Source: CAZFGK01 sp964518635 | GTDB taxonomy: Bacteria > Zixibacteria > MSB-5A5 > GN15 > FEB-12 | Assembly (NCBI GenBank): GCA_964518635.1 | Contig: CAZFGK010000014.1 | Coordinates: forward strand, 19,480-83,479 | Length of the DNA stretch: 64,000 nucleotides | Direction: 5' to 3' | Shown: in pieces, positions 8,800 through 17,370 of the stretch | How positions within the stretch are numbered: position 1 is the stretch's first letter | How the letters are laid out: the number at the start of each line of letters is the position of its first letter | Position numbers and translations under genes: made by a program | The notes under the pieces: model-generated | Database searches by the model: none | What the model was told of the DNA's origin: nothing | Seen by the model: the letters and a program-made list of their open reading frames with translations, nothing else

Positions 8800-9864
8800 C
8801 TACTGGGTGGGGCCTTGGTTATGGCACTGACCGCAAGTGACGCGATAGTTCGTACCATCGCCATTTTCATCAATCGGTACAACGCCAGTTGCGAAGACAA
8901 GACCAAACGCGTTTGTGCTTCCGTGGCTGCGATGGCAGGACATACAGCTCGGGGTAAGATCAGTAGGAGAGGTTGGCCACGTCGCGCCCTGAGTGCCCCA
9001 GTCACCAGTCGCGCTCATGACTTTGCCGCGGTACAGGTTGCTGCGGAAACGGGCAAGGTTCGAATGTCCGCCGCCAACCGCGCCGATGTTGGCATCAGCG
9101 GTCGGGTGACGATACCATTCAGTCTGGGTCGGGCCAGCAGTGTTGCGCATATTCGCATCACTTGAAGAACCGTGGAAGTCGGTATGGCACTGCTTGCAAT
9201 AGTTGCCGTAACCTGATTTTGTCGGATCCGGTTCATTGAAGTCGACGTTGTTTGGGCTGTAGTGATCTCCACCAAAAGTAGCCGAACGCTCGAAGATGTC
9301 CTTCGTCAGGTCGTTTGTTCCGATTGCGTAGGTCATCATCGGAGAGGTCGGGGTTCCATTAATGAAGACGTTAGCATTGCGGTACATCCCGTACGTCGTA
9401 CCAGAGATGGTCACCGAGCGACCATGTTGTGTATGACAGCTGATACAGGTCAGACCATGAGTGGCATCCACCCAGGTTCCACCCGGAGCAACGTCTGTTG
9501 AACCAAGAGTGTGACCGGTTGCATCAAAGTACGGAGCCGTGTTGTCGCGGTTCAGAGCGCCGGCCTGACGACCGTTGGTCGGAACCGATCCGCCATTTGC
9601 AGCGAGGACGTCAGGAGCAAAGCCCTGATTGTCATGGCACTGCAAACAGAGGTTGTTCACTTCATCACGGAGCAGATACTCATGAGTACCGTTCGGAGTG
9701 ATGAAGGTGCCACCACCATTTGAGTTGTAACCGTGTGATTGACTGGCGTGCATCACGTGACAGTCGTTGCAGAAGAGAGTTGCACCGCTGTGATAGTCAC
9801 CTGCGTATGCGGAGTATGTCAGGCCCACCAATAGCATCAGTGTCGCCCTCAATAAATTCTTCAT
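8800..9864 (-). CDS. OmcS-like six-heme c-type cytochrome (predicted extracellular nanowire subunit)
   Basis: 354-residue exported cytochrome with signal peptide (cleavage probably after 'YSAYA') and six CXXCH heme sites at residues 32, 73, 140, 223, 307 and 344. Order and local sequence follow the Geobacter nanowire protein OmcS as I recall it: 'YHSG..FCNDCHVMH' at the N terminus, 'GHTLG' before heme 3, 'YCKQCHTDFHG' and 'RHP' at heme 4, 'CMSCHRSHG' at heme 5, and the last heme at the very C terminus. The His after heme 1 (CHVMH) corresponds to OmcS His16, which ligates a heme of the next subunit in the filament. A very strong Shine-Dalgarno AAAGGAGG precedes the ATG, a 510-base leader/promoter region lies upstream, and a strong terminator follows, as expected for a highly expressed single gene. 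Filament formation is an inference. Confidence 0.85.
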   Translation of the reverse strand: MKNLLRATLMLLVGLTYSAYAGDYHSGATLFCNDCHVMHASQSHGYNSNGGGTFITPNGTHEYLLRDEVNNLCLQCHDNQGFAPDVLAANGGSVPTNGRQAGALNRDNTAPYFDATGHTLGSTDVAPGGTWVDATHGLTCISCHTQHGRSVTISGTTYGMYRNANVFINGTPTSPMMTYAIGTNDLTKDIFERSATFGGDHYSPNNVDFNEPDPTKSGYGNYCKQCHTDFHGSSSDANMRNTAGPTQTEWYRHPTADANIGAVGGGHSNLARFRSNLYRGKVMSATGDWGTQGATWPTSPTDLTPSCMSCHRSHGSTNAFGLVFATGVVPIDENGDGTNYRVTCGQCHNQGPTQ

Positions 9865-10374
9865 CCGATCCTCCTTTCAGTCTGAGTCATATGATCGAGT
9901 GAATATCTGTACAAGTCTGGTTGTTCGATGGGTTGATCGGTAGTGAGAGCTTGTGAAATTTTTCTCAAGCTCACCCCATGAGACACACGTTCTGATTTCG
10001 CTGAAGTTGTGGGGGGAATCTGTAGAAAGGTGCTCATTTGTTATAACTACCTTGGCTCAAGAGTACAGGAAACACCCAATTCTGTCAAGGCGAATTGCCA
10101 TTTTTCAATGAGAAAATATTCTTTTTTCATAGGGAAAACACACTATGTAGTATTGCTTTCTACATCGCTTACCTCGGTGTATTCTCTCCTTTCTTTCTCT
10201 TTGGATCTTAGTGCAGAATAGATGCCGATTCCTGCTTTACTTGATGCAAAACCAGAAGCAAAGGAGTAATTCACATACTCACGAGTAGAGAATAATAAGG
10301 GTATCTTTTGGATTTATGGGGTCTCCGTTGTATGGGGCAGAGAACGAAGCTACGGGTGTAAACTGAATCGTGCG
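9865..10374. other. long non-coding region upstream of the six-heme cytochrome
   Basis: About 510 bases with no convincing gene; a 70-codon plus-strand frame at 10009 has no family features. It must contain the promoter of the minus-strand cytochrome gene. I looked for the GEMM (cyclic dinucleotide) riboswitch known upstream of Geobacter cytochrome genes and did not find its conserved core. A hairpin at 9943-9974 is described separately. Confidence 0.6.
9943..9974 (-). promoter_or_regulatory. hairpin in the probable leader of the cytochrome mRNA
   Basis: Nine-base-pair interrupted inverted repeat (GTGAG..CTTG with CAAGCTCAC) separated by 12 AT-rich bases, located about 80 bases upstream of the cytochrome start codon. 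It has no T-run on the minus-strand side, so it is not an obvious terminator. It could be an operator or an mRNA-stabilising structure. Confidence 0.35.
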
Positions 10375-11346
10375 CTAGCGAAGGTCGTAGCGCTGTACTC
10401 GTCCGGCGGCCCGTTCGACGACGTAAAAAGTTGCAACTCCATCACTGGCAATGCCTGAAGGATATTGCAGCAGACCGGGTTCGTAGCCGAAACCGCCGAT
10501 CATGGTGACGACCTGCCTGTTGTCATCAAAGAGCTTCAGCACATGCCGGAGTCCATCCGCGACAATGAAAACCCTTCCGGTGAGTTGGCAGTCGAGTTCA
10601 GCAATACCGGAAGGGAGTGAGATGTCAGCCAACTGAATGTCATGTCCACCGAATCCATTCAGAAAATTCCCCAGCGTATCAAAGATTTTCACCGCAGGGA
10701 GCGCGCGCAGATCTCCAATTGCAAGAAGTCCATTGGCAAAGCAGATCGAGGACGGAGTCATAAACTGTTCCGGAAGATTCCCGCTTTCGCCAAATGACCG
10801 GACAACCTGGAGATCACGATCGAGCACGAAAACTTTAGCGACATCACCGGAGACGAGAAGATAGAATCGTCCGTTGGTATCAATTGTCACGCCGGAAAAG
10901 ACAATACGTGTGGTGCTGTCGCCGAGAAGTTGCGCAGCGTTGATATTCGTGATCAGTTTCCCCCGAAAATCAAGAAGATCAAGGGTGCTGCTTCGCGCAT
11001 CAAGGAGAAGAATTTCGCCATCATCGTTGACCGCCATCCCTCTTGGTTCGCCGAGCACCCGCTCTCCCGTCGCAGATTCTTTGACATAATGCTTGAAGGT
11101 GTAGAGAGCTGAGAGAAGCGTATCAAAGACCACCACTCGTCCGTTTCCGGCATCCGCGACGAAAATCTCTTTCGATTTTCGCTGATAGAAAATTCCGGCG
11201 GGATCCTTCAGCGGGACACCGAATCCATCTTCGTAGGTCATCGCAGAAATGAGAACATGCGCCTGAAGTGAATCTCGCTGTGCAGCGGCCTGAAGGGGGA
11301 AGCAGGAGAGGATCAATAGTAAGAAAAGGAGTGCCCGCAGATGCAT
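10375..11346 (-). CDS. exported NHL-repeat beta-propeller protein
   Basis: About 323 residues with a signal peptide (hydrophobic 'ALLFLLLILSCFPL', cleavage near 'AAAQ') and a chain of NHL-like blades: 'IFYQRKSKEIFVADAGNGRV', 'GMAVNDDGEILLLD', 'GVTIDTNGRFYLLV', 'GIAELDCQLTGRVFIVADG' and 'YPSGIASDGVATFYVVERA'. Such six-bladed propellers are often encoded beside extracellular multiheme cytochromes, where they may scaffold or dock the cytochromes. I chose the ATG at 11346 because it gives a clean signal peptide and lies 10 bases after the upstream stop; a GTG at 11376 is possible. Last gene of the probable 10.4-21.1 kb operon. Confidence 0.85.
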   Translation of the reverse strand: MHLRALLFLLLILSCFPLQAAAQRDSLQAHVLISAMTYEDGFGVPLKDPAGIFYQRKSKEIFVADAGNGRVVVFDTLLSALYTFKHYVKESATGERVLGEPRGMAVNDDGEILLLDARSSTLDLLDFRGKLITNINAAQLLGDSTTRIVFSGVTIDTNGRFYLLVSGDVAKVFVLDRDLQVVRSFGESGNLPEQFMTPSSICFANGLLAIGDLRALPAVKIFDTLGNFLNGFGGHDIQLADISLPSGIAELDCQLTGRVFIVADGLRHVLKLFDDNRQVVTMIGGFGYEPGLLQYPSGIASDGVATFYVVERAAGRVQRYDLR

Positions 11347-11356
11347 AATCTTGACA

Positions 11357-11935
11357 CTACCTCTTTGAAGCCGCACTCAGCTTCTTCGCGGTCTTGTCAA
11401 CGACTTGTTTGGCGAGTTTATCAAGAGAGCGGACTACACCAATTCCGAAGATGAGCTCACGCTGGTCCCCGCGGGCATTCGCCGCGCCGATCCAGACTGT
11501 CTCATGTGTCTGACAGTCGATCAGGCGAAGATTGAGAGAGAGCTGTGGTACTTTTCCGAGGAACTGATTGTCGGTCTCTCGAAATTCCAGGACCGAACCG
11601 GCAAGCAGATAGCGACACTGCAATGCAACAGACAGAGAATCCATCTGATCTTGTGTCAGTAATGCTGATGAGCGAATCCGGAACCTGCGCATCTGTTCGT
11701 AGACCTGACCAAATTCAATAATGCGAAGCTCTTGCTCTCTTTGAAGAGCAAGGATCACATACTCAGTCAGTTTCTCAGATGCCCCTTCTCTACCGGACAT
11801 GTTCTCAAAGGGGAGTACCGCGACTCCGGCATCTTGCTTGATCGGTTCCGAGCCAATCTGTTGTGAAGTCAGAAGCGGAGAACATCCGGTCAGTGCGAAG
11901 AGAATCAGGAAAATGATGACGTTGTGAAAGCTCAT
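11357..11935 (-). CDS. outer-membrane lipoprotein, CsgG/GNA1162-like
   Basis: 192 residues. A lipoprotein signal peptide with lipobox 'LTGC' (Cys18) is followed by 'VAVLPFENMSG', the typical first strand of the CsgG/FlgO/GNA1162-like fold, then helix-rich 'LTEYVILALQRE' and 'LAGSVLEF', the strand that usually reads 'L.G.V'. Proteins of this fold are periplasmic-facing outer-membrane lipoproteins that assist assembly or export of surface structures. It lies 10 bases from the second lipoprotein of the same type and is embedded between a beta-barrel and a propeller gene in the cytochrome operon, suggesting a role in outer-membrane assembly of the conduit. Exact function unknown. Confidence 0.8.
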   Translation of the reverse strand: MSFHNVIIFLILFALTGCSPLLTSQQIGSEPIKQDAGVAVLPFENMSGREGASEKLTEYVILALQREQELRIIEFGQVYEQMRRFRIRSSALLTQDQMDSLSVALQCRYLLAGSVLEFRETDNQFLGKVPQLSLNLRLIDCQTHETVWIGAANARGDQRELIFGIGVVRSLDKLAKQVVDKTAKKLSAASKR

Positions 11936-11944
11936 ATCGTGCTA

Positions 11945-12532
11945 CTATCGCCGGGCCTTAGCGAAGGCCTCTGCCGCGGCTCGACAGACTTTTGTCGTCA
12001 TGTCGCCGAGGGTGTGTGTCTCACCAAATGAGAAGATCGGAAACTTGGGTCCACCACGGCGAGTGATCTCGTAGCTCCAGACAATCTTTCCGCTTTGACA
12101 ATCGTAGAAGCGAAGGGTGATACCCACCAACGGGAATTCATCCGACCCGACTCGGATCATGGCATAGTCATGGACTGCACCGACGAGTATCCCTTCGACT
12201 TTGGCATTCTTGCCGAGAGTCATCGCTTCTTCCGAGGTCAGCTCTTCCGGGTAATTGGTTCGCTCCCCCTGAATCGTCGCGCGAACTGATTTGAAGAAAT
12301 CACCGCTGTTCACAATCTCGACCACATCCTGCATCAGGAGTTCCGTCGTGAAACTTGACGTCACTTTTTCGGCGGCGTTCCGATCATTCGTCAGATTGGA
12401 AAAAGGAATAATCCCGACATGCTCATAGAATGCGAAGTCAGCATCCGGGCTGGTGAATACCGGAGGAGGAGGGGCACATGACCCTGCGAAGAGGATGATC
12501 AGTAGAAAAATGAAAAGAGGGTTCTGTTTCAT
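11945..12532 (-). CDS. outer-membrane lipoprotein, second CsgG/GNA1162-like copy
   Basis: 195 residues from the ATG at 12532, chosen because it gives a perfect lipoprotein signal ('FIFLLIILFAGSC', acylated Cys followed by prolines); upstream codons would run into the preceding beta-barrel gene. The mature part has 'VGIIPFSNLTND', 'FTTELLMQDVVEIV', 'VEGILVGAVHDY' and 'LRFYDCQSGKIVWSYE', the same strand-helix pattern as the neighbouring lipoprotein. The 'DCQ(S/T)..(K/T).VW' segment is shared by both, so they are probably diverged paralogues working together at the outer membrane. Confidence 0.8.
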   Translation of the reverse strand: MKQNPLFIFLLIILFAGSCAPPPPVFTSPDADFAFYEHVGIIPFSNLTNDRNAAEKVTSSFTTELLMQDVVEIVNSGDFFKSVRATIQGERTNYPEELTSEEAMTLGKNAKVEGILVGAVHDYAMIRVGSDEFPLVGITLRFYDCQSGKIVWSYEITRRGGPKFPIFSFGETHTLGDMTTKVCRAAAEAFAKARR

Positions 12533-12543
12533 ATGATTCAAAC

Positions 12544-14310
12544 CTATATCTGAAGATTGAATATCCCTTGTACTGTTTCGATATCTGCAACACGCCCCTG
12601 CAGGCGATTTCCGCTGGTGCGGACATAGCTGAAGGTCATCGTCGAACGGGCACCAGTATAGATCAGGAGTTGCGCGTTCCATAATTCCGGTCGCACGGTG
12701 GCGACCGTTTCTGGATCGTTACTGCCGGACTGTATCTGCTGAGTCTGTTCCTGCACACCGTACGAAATGAACCAACTGTATGCACGGCGAAAGGCATATG
12801 AAATATATGCATTCAAGTTCCCGCTGCGTTGACGAATGGTCGTCTGATACGTCGCGTAGGTGTACGTGATCGAGGTGGTCAGACTCCGCCGTGGGATCCA
12901 GCTTGCACCCAGATTCCAGACTGCCGAAAAAGCCTGCCCGAAACGGAGTTTGCTCCCCTGATAGGAACTGGCATAGCTCAGTCGCCCCTCAAGTTGTTCA
13001 GAAAAGAGGAAACGTGAATCGACATTGCCGGTGGTCTGGTATTTTCGGGAAAGAGTTGTCGGCTTACTGTCTCTGCTGATACTGTAGGAGGCGTTGGTTT
13101 TCATATACGGAAATGGAGCGAAGTTCATCGAGCCATACCAGGAATCGATGAAGTACTTGTCAATCGAGATAGTGGAATCGACATCACCGAATTGATTCCG
13201 ATGCTCCCTCACCCGATTTGATTGTTGAAACGCAGTACGAGTCAGGGCCAGACGGGTATCGATTCCCTGTCTGAGCTGACGACTCAGGATACCGGCGAGG
13301 GTCAGATATTCGGTGATGTCGTTCAACTCGCTGGTTCGTTCGATGCGATAGGTTTTTCCAAGCTGAAACTCAGCAAAGTTGAAAGGGGTCCAGGAAAGAA
13401 GCCCGCTGCTGGTCTGCGAACGATCGGCGAAGATGTTTGAGAAACGGGAGTTTGATTCGGTAAATCTCCCAGAGTAACTCAGTGAGGTATGAACGGTTTT
13501 AAGAAAGCTCGAAGTTCCGATCATGGCGAGAGCGTGGGTCGTGCTGGCTTCCCCTTCATTTCCACCGAGGGTTCGACTGGTCTGGTAGTAGTTGTAGGTC
13601 GAACTTAGATTAGCGATGGTCGAAGGGGGAGTGAAAATAGAAATGGTTCCATTGAGTGATCGGGTGACATCATCGGTCTGACGGCTGACATAATTATCTC
13701 GCCGGGTATGGTTGAAATTAGCGCGAAGGGAATAGAGGACCCGCTGAAAATTTGATTCCGCAACGAAAGTTCTCTGTCTTGAGTCGTAGGAGCGAGTAGT
13801 TTCCTTGTCGAATTGCCGATTCTGATTGATTACGAGTGAGACCAGCGGGTATTTCGGTACATTCACGAGGAGTGATGATCGCCAGTCCCGAAGATAAAGT
13901 CGGAAGGCAGCAGCACTGGAGGTGTCGCTCACAGTGGTGGTCAGGCGATGATACGGAGAATAGGAACTGTTAAATTCGTATCCGCTTCCGATCAGGTAGA
14001 GATAGTAGGTAGGTCGGTATTGACGACGAGCGCTGAATGCTTCGCGGCGCCAGTCGAGACTGGTTGAGAGTCGAATCCGCGTCTTGTAGAAGAGAACATC
14101 CTCGACATTCAGGAATCCGTTCGCACTGTAGAGTCCGGTCGTCGCCCCACCCGGAATGGCAACGTGTGAACGCTGCGCCGAGAGTGAGAGATTGCCGTAC
14201 CAGCGTTGTGCTTGAGTGTTCTCTGGCATACCCAAACAAAAGAACAACAGGAAGAGAGCCAAAGAGACAACGCTCGCGTGAGTTGGAAGCTGATGTGTTG
14301 TTTGTCGCAT
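12544..14310 (-). CDS. outer-membrane beta-barrel protein (candidate cytochrome-conduit porin)
   Basis: 588 residues from the ATG at 14310, which overlaps the upstream stop as TGATG and has GGCGG nearby; an ATG at 14325 is an alternative. After a signal peptide ending near 'NTQAQ' the whole protein is a series of alternating-residue amphipathic strands rich in Tyr, Thr, Ser and Arg ('TSLDWRREAF', 'SLVINQNRQF', 'ATYQTTIRQRSGNLNAYISY') with a terminal strand ending '...GIFNLQI', as in transmembrane beta-barrels. No sequence identity to MtrB/OmbB is claimed. Its place directly after a multiheme cytochrome gene suggests the porin sheath of a porin-cytochrome conduit. Confidence 0.82.
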   Translation of the reverse strand: MRQTTHQLPTHASVVSLALFLLFFCLGMPENTQAQRWYGNLSLSAQRSHVAIPGGATTGLYSANGFLNVEDVLFYKTRIRLSTSLDWRREAFSARRQYRPTYYLYLIGSGYEFNSSYSPYHRLTTTVSDTSSAAAFRLYLRDWRSSLLVNVPKYPLVSLVINQNRQFDKETTRSYDSRQRTFVAESNFQRVLYSLRANFNHTRRDNYVSRQTDDVTRSLNGTISIFTPPSTIANLSSTYNYYQTSRTLGGNEGEASTTHALAMIGTSSFLKTVHTSLSYSGRFTESNSRFSNIFADRSQTSSGLLSWTPFNFAEFQLGKTYRIERTSELNDITEYLTLAGILSRQLRQGIDTRLALTRTAFQQSNRVREHRNQFGDVDSTISIDKYFIDSWYGSMNFAPFPYMKTNASYSISRDSKPTTLSRKYQTTGNVDSRFLFSEQLEGRLSYASSYQGSKLRFGQAFSAVWNLGASWIPRRSLTTSITYTYATYQTTIRQRSGNLNAYISYAFRRAYSWFISYGVQEQTQQIQSGSNDPETVATVRPELWNAQLLIYTGARSTMTFSYVRTSGNRLQGRVADIETVQGIFNLQI

Positions 14311-15464
14311 CAGTTTTTCCGCCATCTCGGCATATTCGATCCGGAGCCGTCGTTGATTACTTCCGGCACCCGAGGATTATGGACATTGTTACTGGTCGGG
14401 CTGCTGTAATCCCGGCCGTGACAGTCGTAACAGTGGGTGGCATCGGCAAACTGATGCACGTTATTCACTGTTGGGAGAGGTTCCGGCAAGATCCCCTCAA
14501 CCGTCTCGCCACCTATTCCGTCTGATGAACGATGACAGCCAAAACAGAATCGACGAACCTGCTCGTTGTTGTTCTTTATATTTGTGAGTCCATACCAACC
14601 GGTTCGCTGATCGCTGATCAGATAGCCATTGGGACCGGCATTTCCATTGCCGGCTGAGCCGTGCACATTGTGGCAATCGAAGCAGGGCATGCGAGCACCA
14701 GAGGGGACATAGCCAGAGCCACCAAATGCATGACCGGCGGTCGCTGCGGGATTGATCCCTTTATCGTAATACGACGCGATCATCCGTCCACTGTCATCCA
14801 TACCGGGGGGGCCGAATTGCGAATGGCAATTGAGACAGAGAGCGTAGTTTTGAGTTCTGAATCCGATTTCTGATCCGACAACACCGCGTGAGGTGGTATC
14901 AAGAAGATCATGTGCATTCGCGCCGCCGTGCACGGCATGACAGTTGATACAGGCACCATTTCCAAAACGATCCTGAATCGGCATCGCCGGGCTTGCGAAA
15001 TGTGGTGATGCAATCGGGTCCTGCCAGATAATCTCCCCCGGCCATCTGACCAGATTTTGCAGTCCGGGAATTTTGACGCCACCTGAGTTGTATTCGAAAT
15101 ATCCGGGATCACTCGAACCGCTCGGCATCCGATCTGTCTCCTGAGCAGGGTATCCGGCAGTAGCTCCGCTCGGACGATCGGCATGACATCCCCCTTGCGA
15201 TGATGAGAGGCAGAGACGATTCGAATTCATTTCAAACAAGCCGTATGCATTCGACAGACCGGCCTCATGAGAGCTGTGACACTGCGCGCAGCTCCCTCGT
15301 GGATAGTCAGCAATTCTGAGTACGCCGCTCGACGGCGAGCCATGTGCTGACTGACGATAGCGGGTGGAGTCGGCCTGCAGAAAGCCCACCAATAAGAAGC
15401 ACGCCGCCCCCGGAAGAAGCAGACGCAGTGCGGTCGATGAAATTTGAACTATCGATTGTGACAT
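14310..15464 (-). CDS. exported multiheme cytochrome c with six CXXCH and one CX7CH motif
   Basis: 384 residues from the ATG at 15464, which overlaps the upstream cytochrome gene by 16 bases. The N terminus has a hydrophobic signal (residues 11-30). CXXCH motifs begin at residues 59, 172, 210, 261, 307 and 345. Between the first two, the stretch 'NRLCLSSSQGGCHAD' (85-94) sits where related proteins have 'N.LCL.CH', giving an expanded CX7CH site that might still hold heme. Several motifs are of the paired 'CHAVHG', 'CHNVHG' type. It is followed directly by the beta-barrel gene, so it is a candidate for the cytochrome inside the barrel. Confidence 0.85.
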   Translation of the reverse strand: MSQSIVQISSTALRLLLPGAACFLLVGFLQADSTRYRQSAHGSPSSGVLRIADYPRGSCAQCHSSHEAGLSNAYGLFEMNSNRLCLSSSQGGCHADRPSGATAGYPAQETDRMPSGSSDPGYFEYNSGGVKIPGLQNLVRWPGEIIWQDPIASPHFASPAMPIQDRFGNGACINCHAVHGGANAHDLLDTTSRGVVGSEIGFRTQNYALCLNCHSQFGPPGMDDSGRMIASYYDKGINPAATAGHAFGGSGYVPSGARMPCFDCHNVHGSAGNGNAGPNGYLISDQRTGWYGLTNIKNNNEQVRRFCFGCHRSSDGIGGETVEGILPEPLPTVNNVHQFADATHCYDCHGRDYSSPTSNNVHNPRVPEVINDGSGSNMPRWRKN

Positions 15465-16441
15465 TGCTGACACCCTGAAAGATAGTTCACGCCACCTTCG
15501 ACATATGGCCACCTGAGTCCCTTGCTGAATTCGCCACCGTGCGACTGATGACAACTGATGCAGGTAATCATGTTCGTAGACTGTACGGACAGAGAGGTTT
15601 GAAAATCTACCGCCGTTGGCTGCGCAAAGGGGAGACGGATCACTCCTTCTCCGGGCACTATCGCATTTCCGACAAATCCCTCCCCCGTACCGGCGACCCA
15701 GTGGGGGATATCGACATGCGATGTTCCTGAAGCCAAGTTGATGGCGACATCAGAAGGATGACTATTGAAATGTGCCGGTAGTGCCGCGAAGGAGTTTGTT
15801 TTCACTTCAGAGTGACAACTGCCGCACCAGGAATTCCATCCTGACTTATATCCGATGTTTCCCTGTGCGTATGCACTGACGGTGGCGGATGGATTCGGTG
15901 GATCAGCCGGAGGAGTCTGCCAGAAAATATCAACACCGGCGACTACCGATACCGAGTCGCCAGTTTCGCCCGGATCATAGAGTAGATTTCGATAGTTGCT
16001 GTTTCCGTGATAGTCATGACAACTGGCGCAGGACAAAGAGACCGAGCCAGCATGATTACTCAGCGGAGTTGCAGAGGTCAATCCGAGAGAATGACCGGAG
16101 GTGTTGAGCACACCGACCGGCTGAAGATATCCGCCGGCACTTTGTGCGGCTGGAGTCTGGTTGTACATGATGACAGGGGAGAGAACATCCGGTGATGACG
16201 GATCGGAACCATCATGGCAACTCAGACAGAGTTCATTGATCGAGCCCTTGACTAACAAAGTCGAATACGGCCCCCCCGGAATCGGAACGCCACCGCCGAT
16301 TCCATGCTCAACATGGCATTCTCCGCATTTCAGACTCTCACCGACATGCCATTCCCCCGCAAGTAGCATACTGGAATACAATACGCTGATCAGCAGGAGG
16401 AGTGCGTGCATGCGATTGTGAATGCGGCGGAGGTGCATCAT
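15449..16441 (-). CDS. second OmcS-like six-heme cytochrome
   Basis: 330 residues, signal peptide ending near 'SSMLLAG', six CXXCH motifs at residues 39, 72, 138, 206, 294 and 324. It aligns by eye with the 8800-9864 cytochrome through the whole length: 'EWHVGESLKCGECHVEHG', 'LCLSCHD', 'GHSLG', 'SCASCHDYHGN', 'SWCGSCHSEV', 'CISCHQSHGGEFSKGLRW' and a C-terminal 'CQQCHNR'. Heme spacings are also alike (33, 66, 68, 88, 30 against 41, 67, 83, 84, 37 residues). The His after heme 1 (CHVEH) is kept. It is therefore a paralogue within the operon, perhaps a filament cap, adaptor or alternative nanowire subunit. Confidence 0.84.
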   Translation of the reverse strand: MMHLRRIHNRMHALLLLISVLYSSMLLAGEWHVGESLKCGECHVEHGIGGGVPIPGGPYSTLLVKGSINELCLSCHDGSDPSSPDVLSPVIMYNQTPAAQSAGGYLQPVGVLNTSGHSLGLTSATPLSNHAGSVSLSCASCHDYHGNSNYRNLLYDPGETGDSVSVVAGVDIFWQTPPADPPNPSATVSAYAQGNIGYKSGWNSWCGSCHSEVKTNSFAALPAHFNSHPSDVAINLASGTSHVDIPHWVAGTGEGFVGNAIVPGEGVIRLPFAQPTAVDFQTSLSVQSTNMITCISCHQSHGGEFSKGLRWPYVEGGVNYLSGCQQCHNR

Positions 16442-17353
16442 CTACTCCTGATTCACTTCATAGAAGTGAATACTGCCGTTGTCGTTTACAACAACCATCT
16501 GTCCATCAGATAAGATTCCCAGATCAACCGGTCGCATGAGTGGATTTTGAAAACCCCTTGTTCCCAGTAGTGTTCCGGTCAGATCATAGAGGCGAAATTG
16601 CGCATTCGTGATATCCGCAACCCAGATACGTGACCGCTGATCGAGCGCACAGCCCGAGGCATTCCATGACTTTCGCGGTGCGCTGCTGTTCCAGTCGGCG
16701 ACATTCAGGAATCTCCCCTTTGCATCAAAGAACTGAACCGGAAAGTCCCCCCCGCCAGTTACCGCAATTCTCGATCCGGGAAGTTCAACACAAGCCGACG
16801 GAGTATTGAGCATCCCGCGTCCAGAACCTGCGTTGATCAGTGGCACACTTTTTTTCCATGACTGATCGACGGTGAGCAATTGCGTGGGATACTCAGTCAG
16901 AAGCAGGAAAGACTGATTCTGCAACTGATAGATTTTTTTGATCCTGGTTTTTGGTGAGGGAAGTTGAAGAGAATCAGCGATAGGTGTCACCATTGATGGT
17001 TGCTCTTCAGATGCGAGAGAGAGCCCGACGGCGTCGAGTTGAGAAAAAAGAATCGTCCCCGATCCGGTCATCACCAGACCGTGCGGACGGGAGAGAGTCA
17101 GGTTCTTTCCAGTGCTCCAGAGTTCAATGCCTCGGTTGTCAAAGACCTGAATGCTGTTTGCATAGGGATCAGCTATTGCAAAACGATCCCCCAGTGGGGA
17201 GATCGACATCTGCGTCGGGTGCGAAAGGATGGTGTTGACCGTGCGAGTCGGTGTCAGGGTTGTCGGCAGACTCTGCGAGATCGCCGATGCGGTGATGCAA
17301 AGAACAATGAGGGTTACAAAGCCAGGATTTCCAAGTGCACCGTGATGAAGCAT
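16442..17353 (-). CDS. exported beta-propeller (NHL-like) protein
   Basis: 303 residues with an N-terminal signal segment ('FVTLIVLCITASAISQ') and repeated propeller blades: 'QMSISPLGDRFAIADPYANS', 'GLVMTGSGTILFS', 'ACVELPGSRIAVTGGGD', 'GCALDQRSRIWVADITN' and 'LGILSDGQMVVVNDNGS'. Its stop codon is immediately followed by the start of the six-heme cytochrome, with no spacer, so translation is coupled. With the propeller at 10375 this gives two propellers bracketing the cytochrome/barrel genes, which argues for a structural role in cytochrome assembly or surface attachment. No catalytic motif seen. Confidence 0.82.
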   Translation of the reverse strand: MLHHGALGNPGFVTLIVLCITASAISQSLPTTLTPTRTVNTILSHPTQMSISPLGDRFAIADPYANSIQVFDNRGIELWSTGKNLTLSRPHGLVMTGSGTILFSQLDAVGLSLASEEQPSMVTPIADSLQLPSPKTRIKKIYQLQNQSFLLLTEYPTQLLTVDQSWKKSVPLINAGSGRGMLNTPSACVELPGSRIAVTGGGDFPVQFFDAKGRFLNVADWNSSAPRKSWNASGCALDQRSRIWVADITNAQFRLYDLTGTLLGTRGFQNPLMRPVDLGILSDGQMVVVNDNGSIHFYEVNQE

Positions 17354-17370
17354 GAGTCTACCACACCCTT

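Noticed and set aside
10009..10221. 70-codon plus-strand frame in the cytochrome upstream region
   Set aside because: No ribosome binding site and no protein-like features; AT-rich non-coding DNA.
9865..10374. GEMM-type cyclic dinucleotide riboswitch upstream of the cytochrome
   Set aside because: The conserved core sequences of the motif were not found on the minus strand; only an ordinary hairpin is visible.
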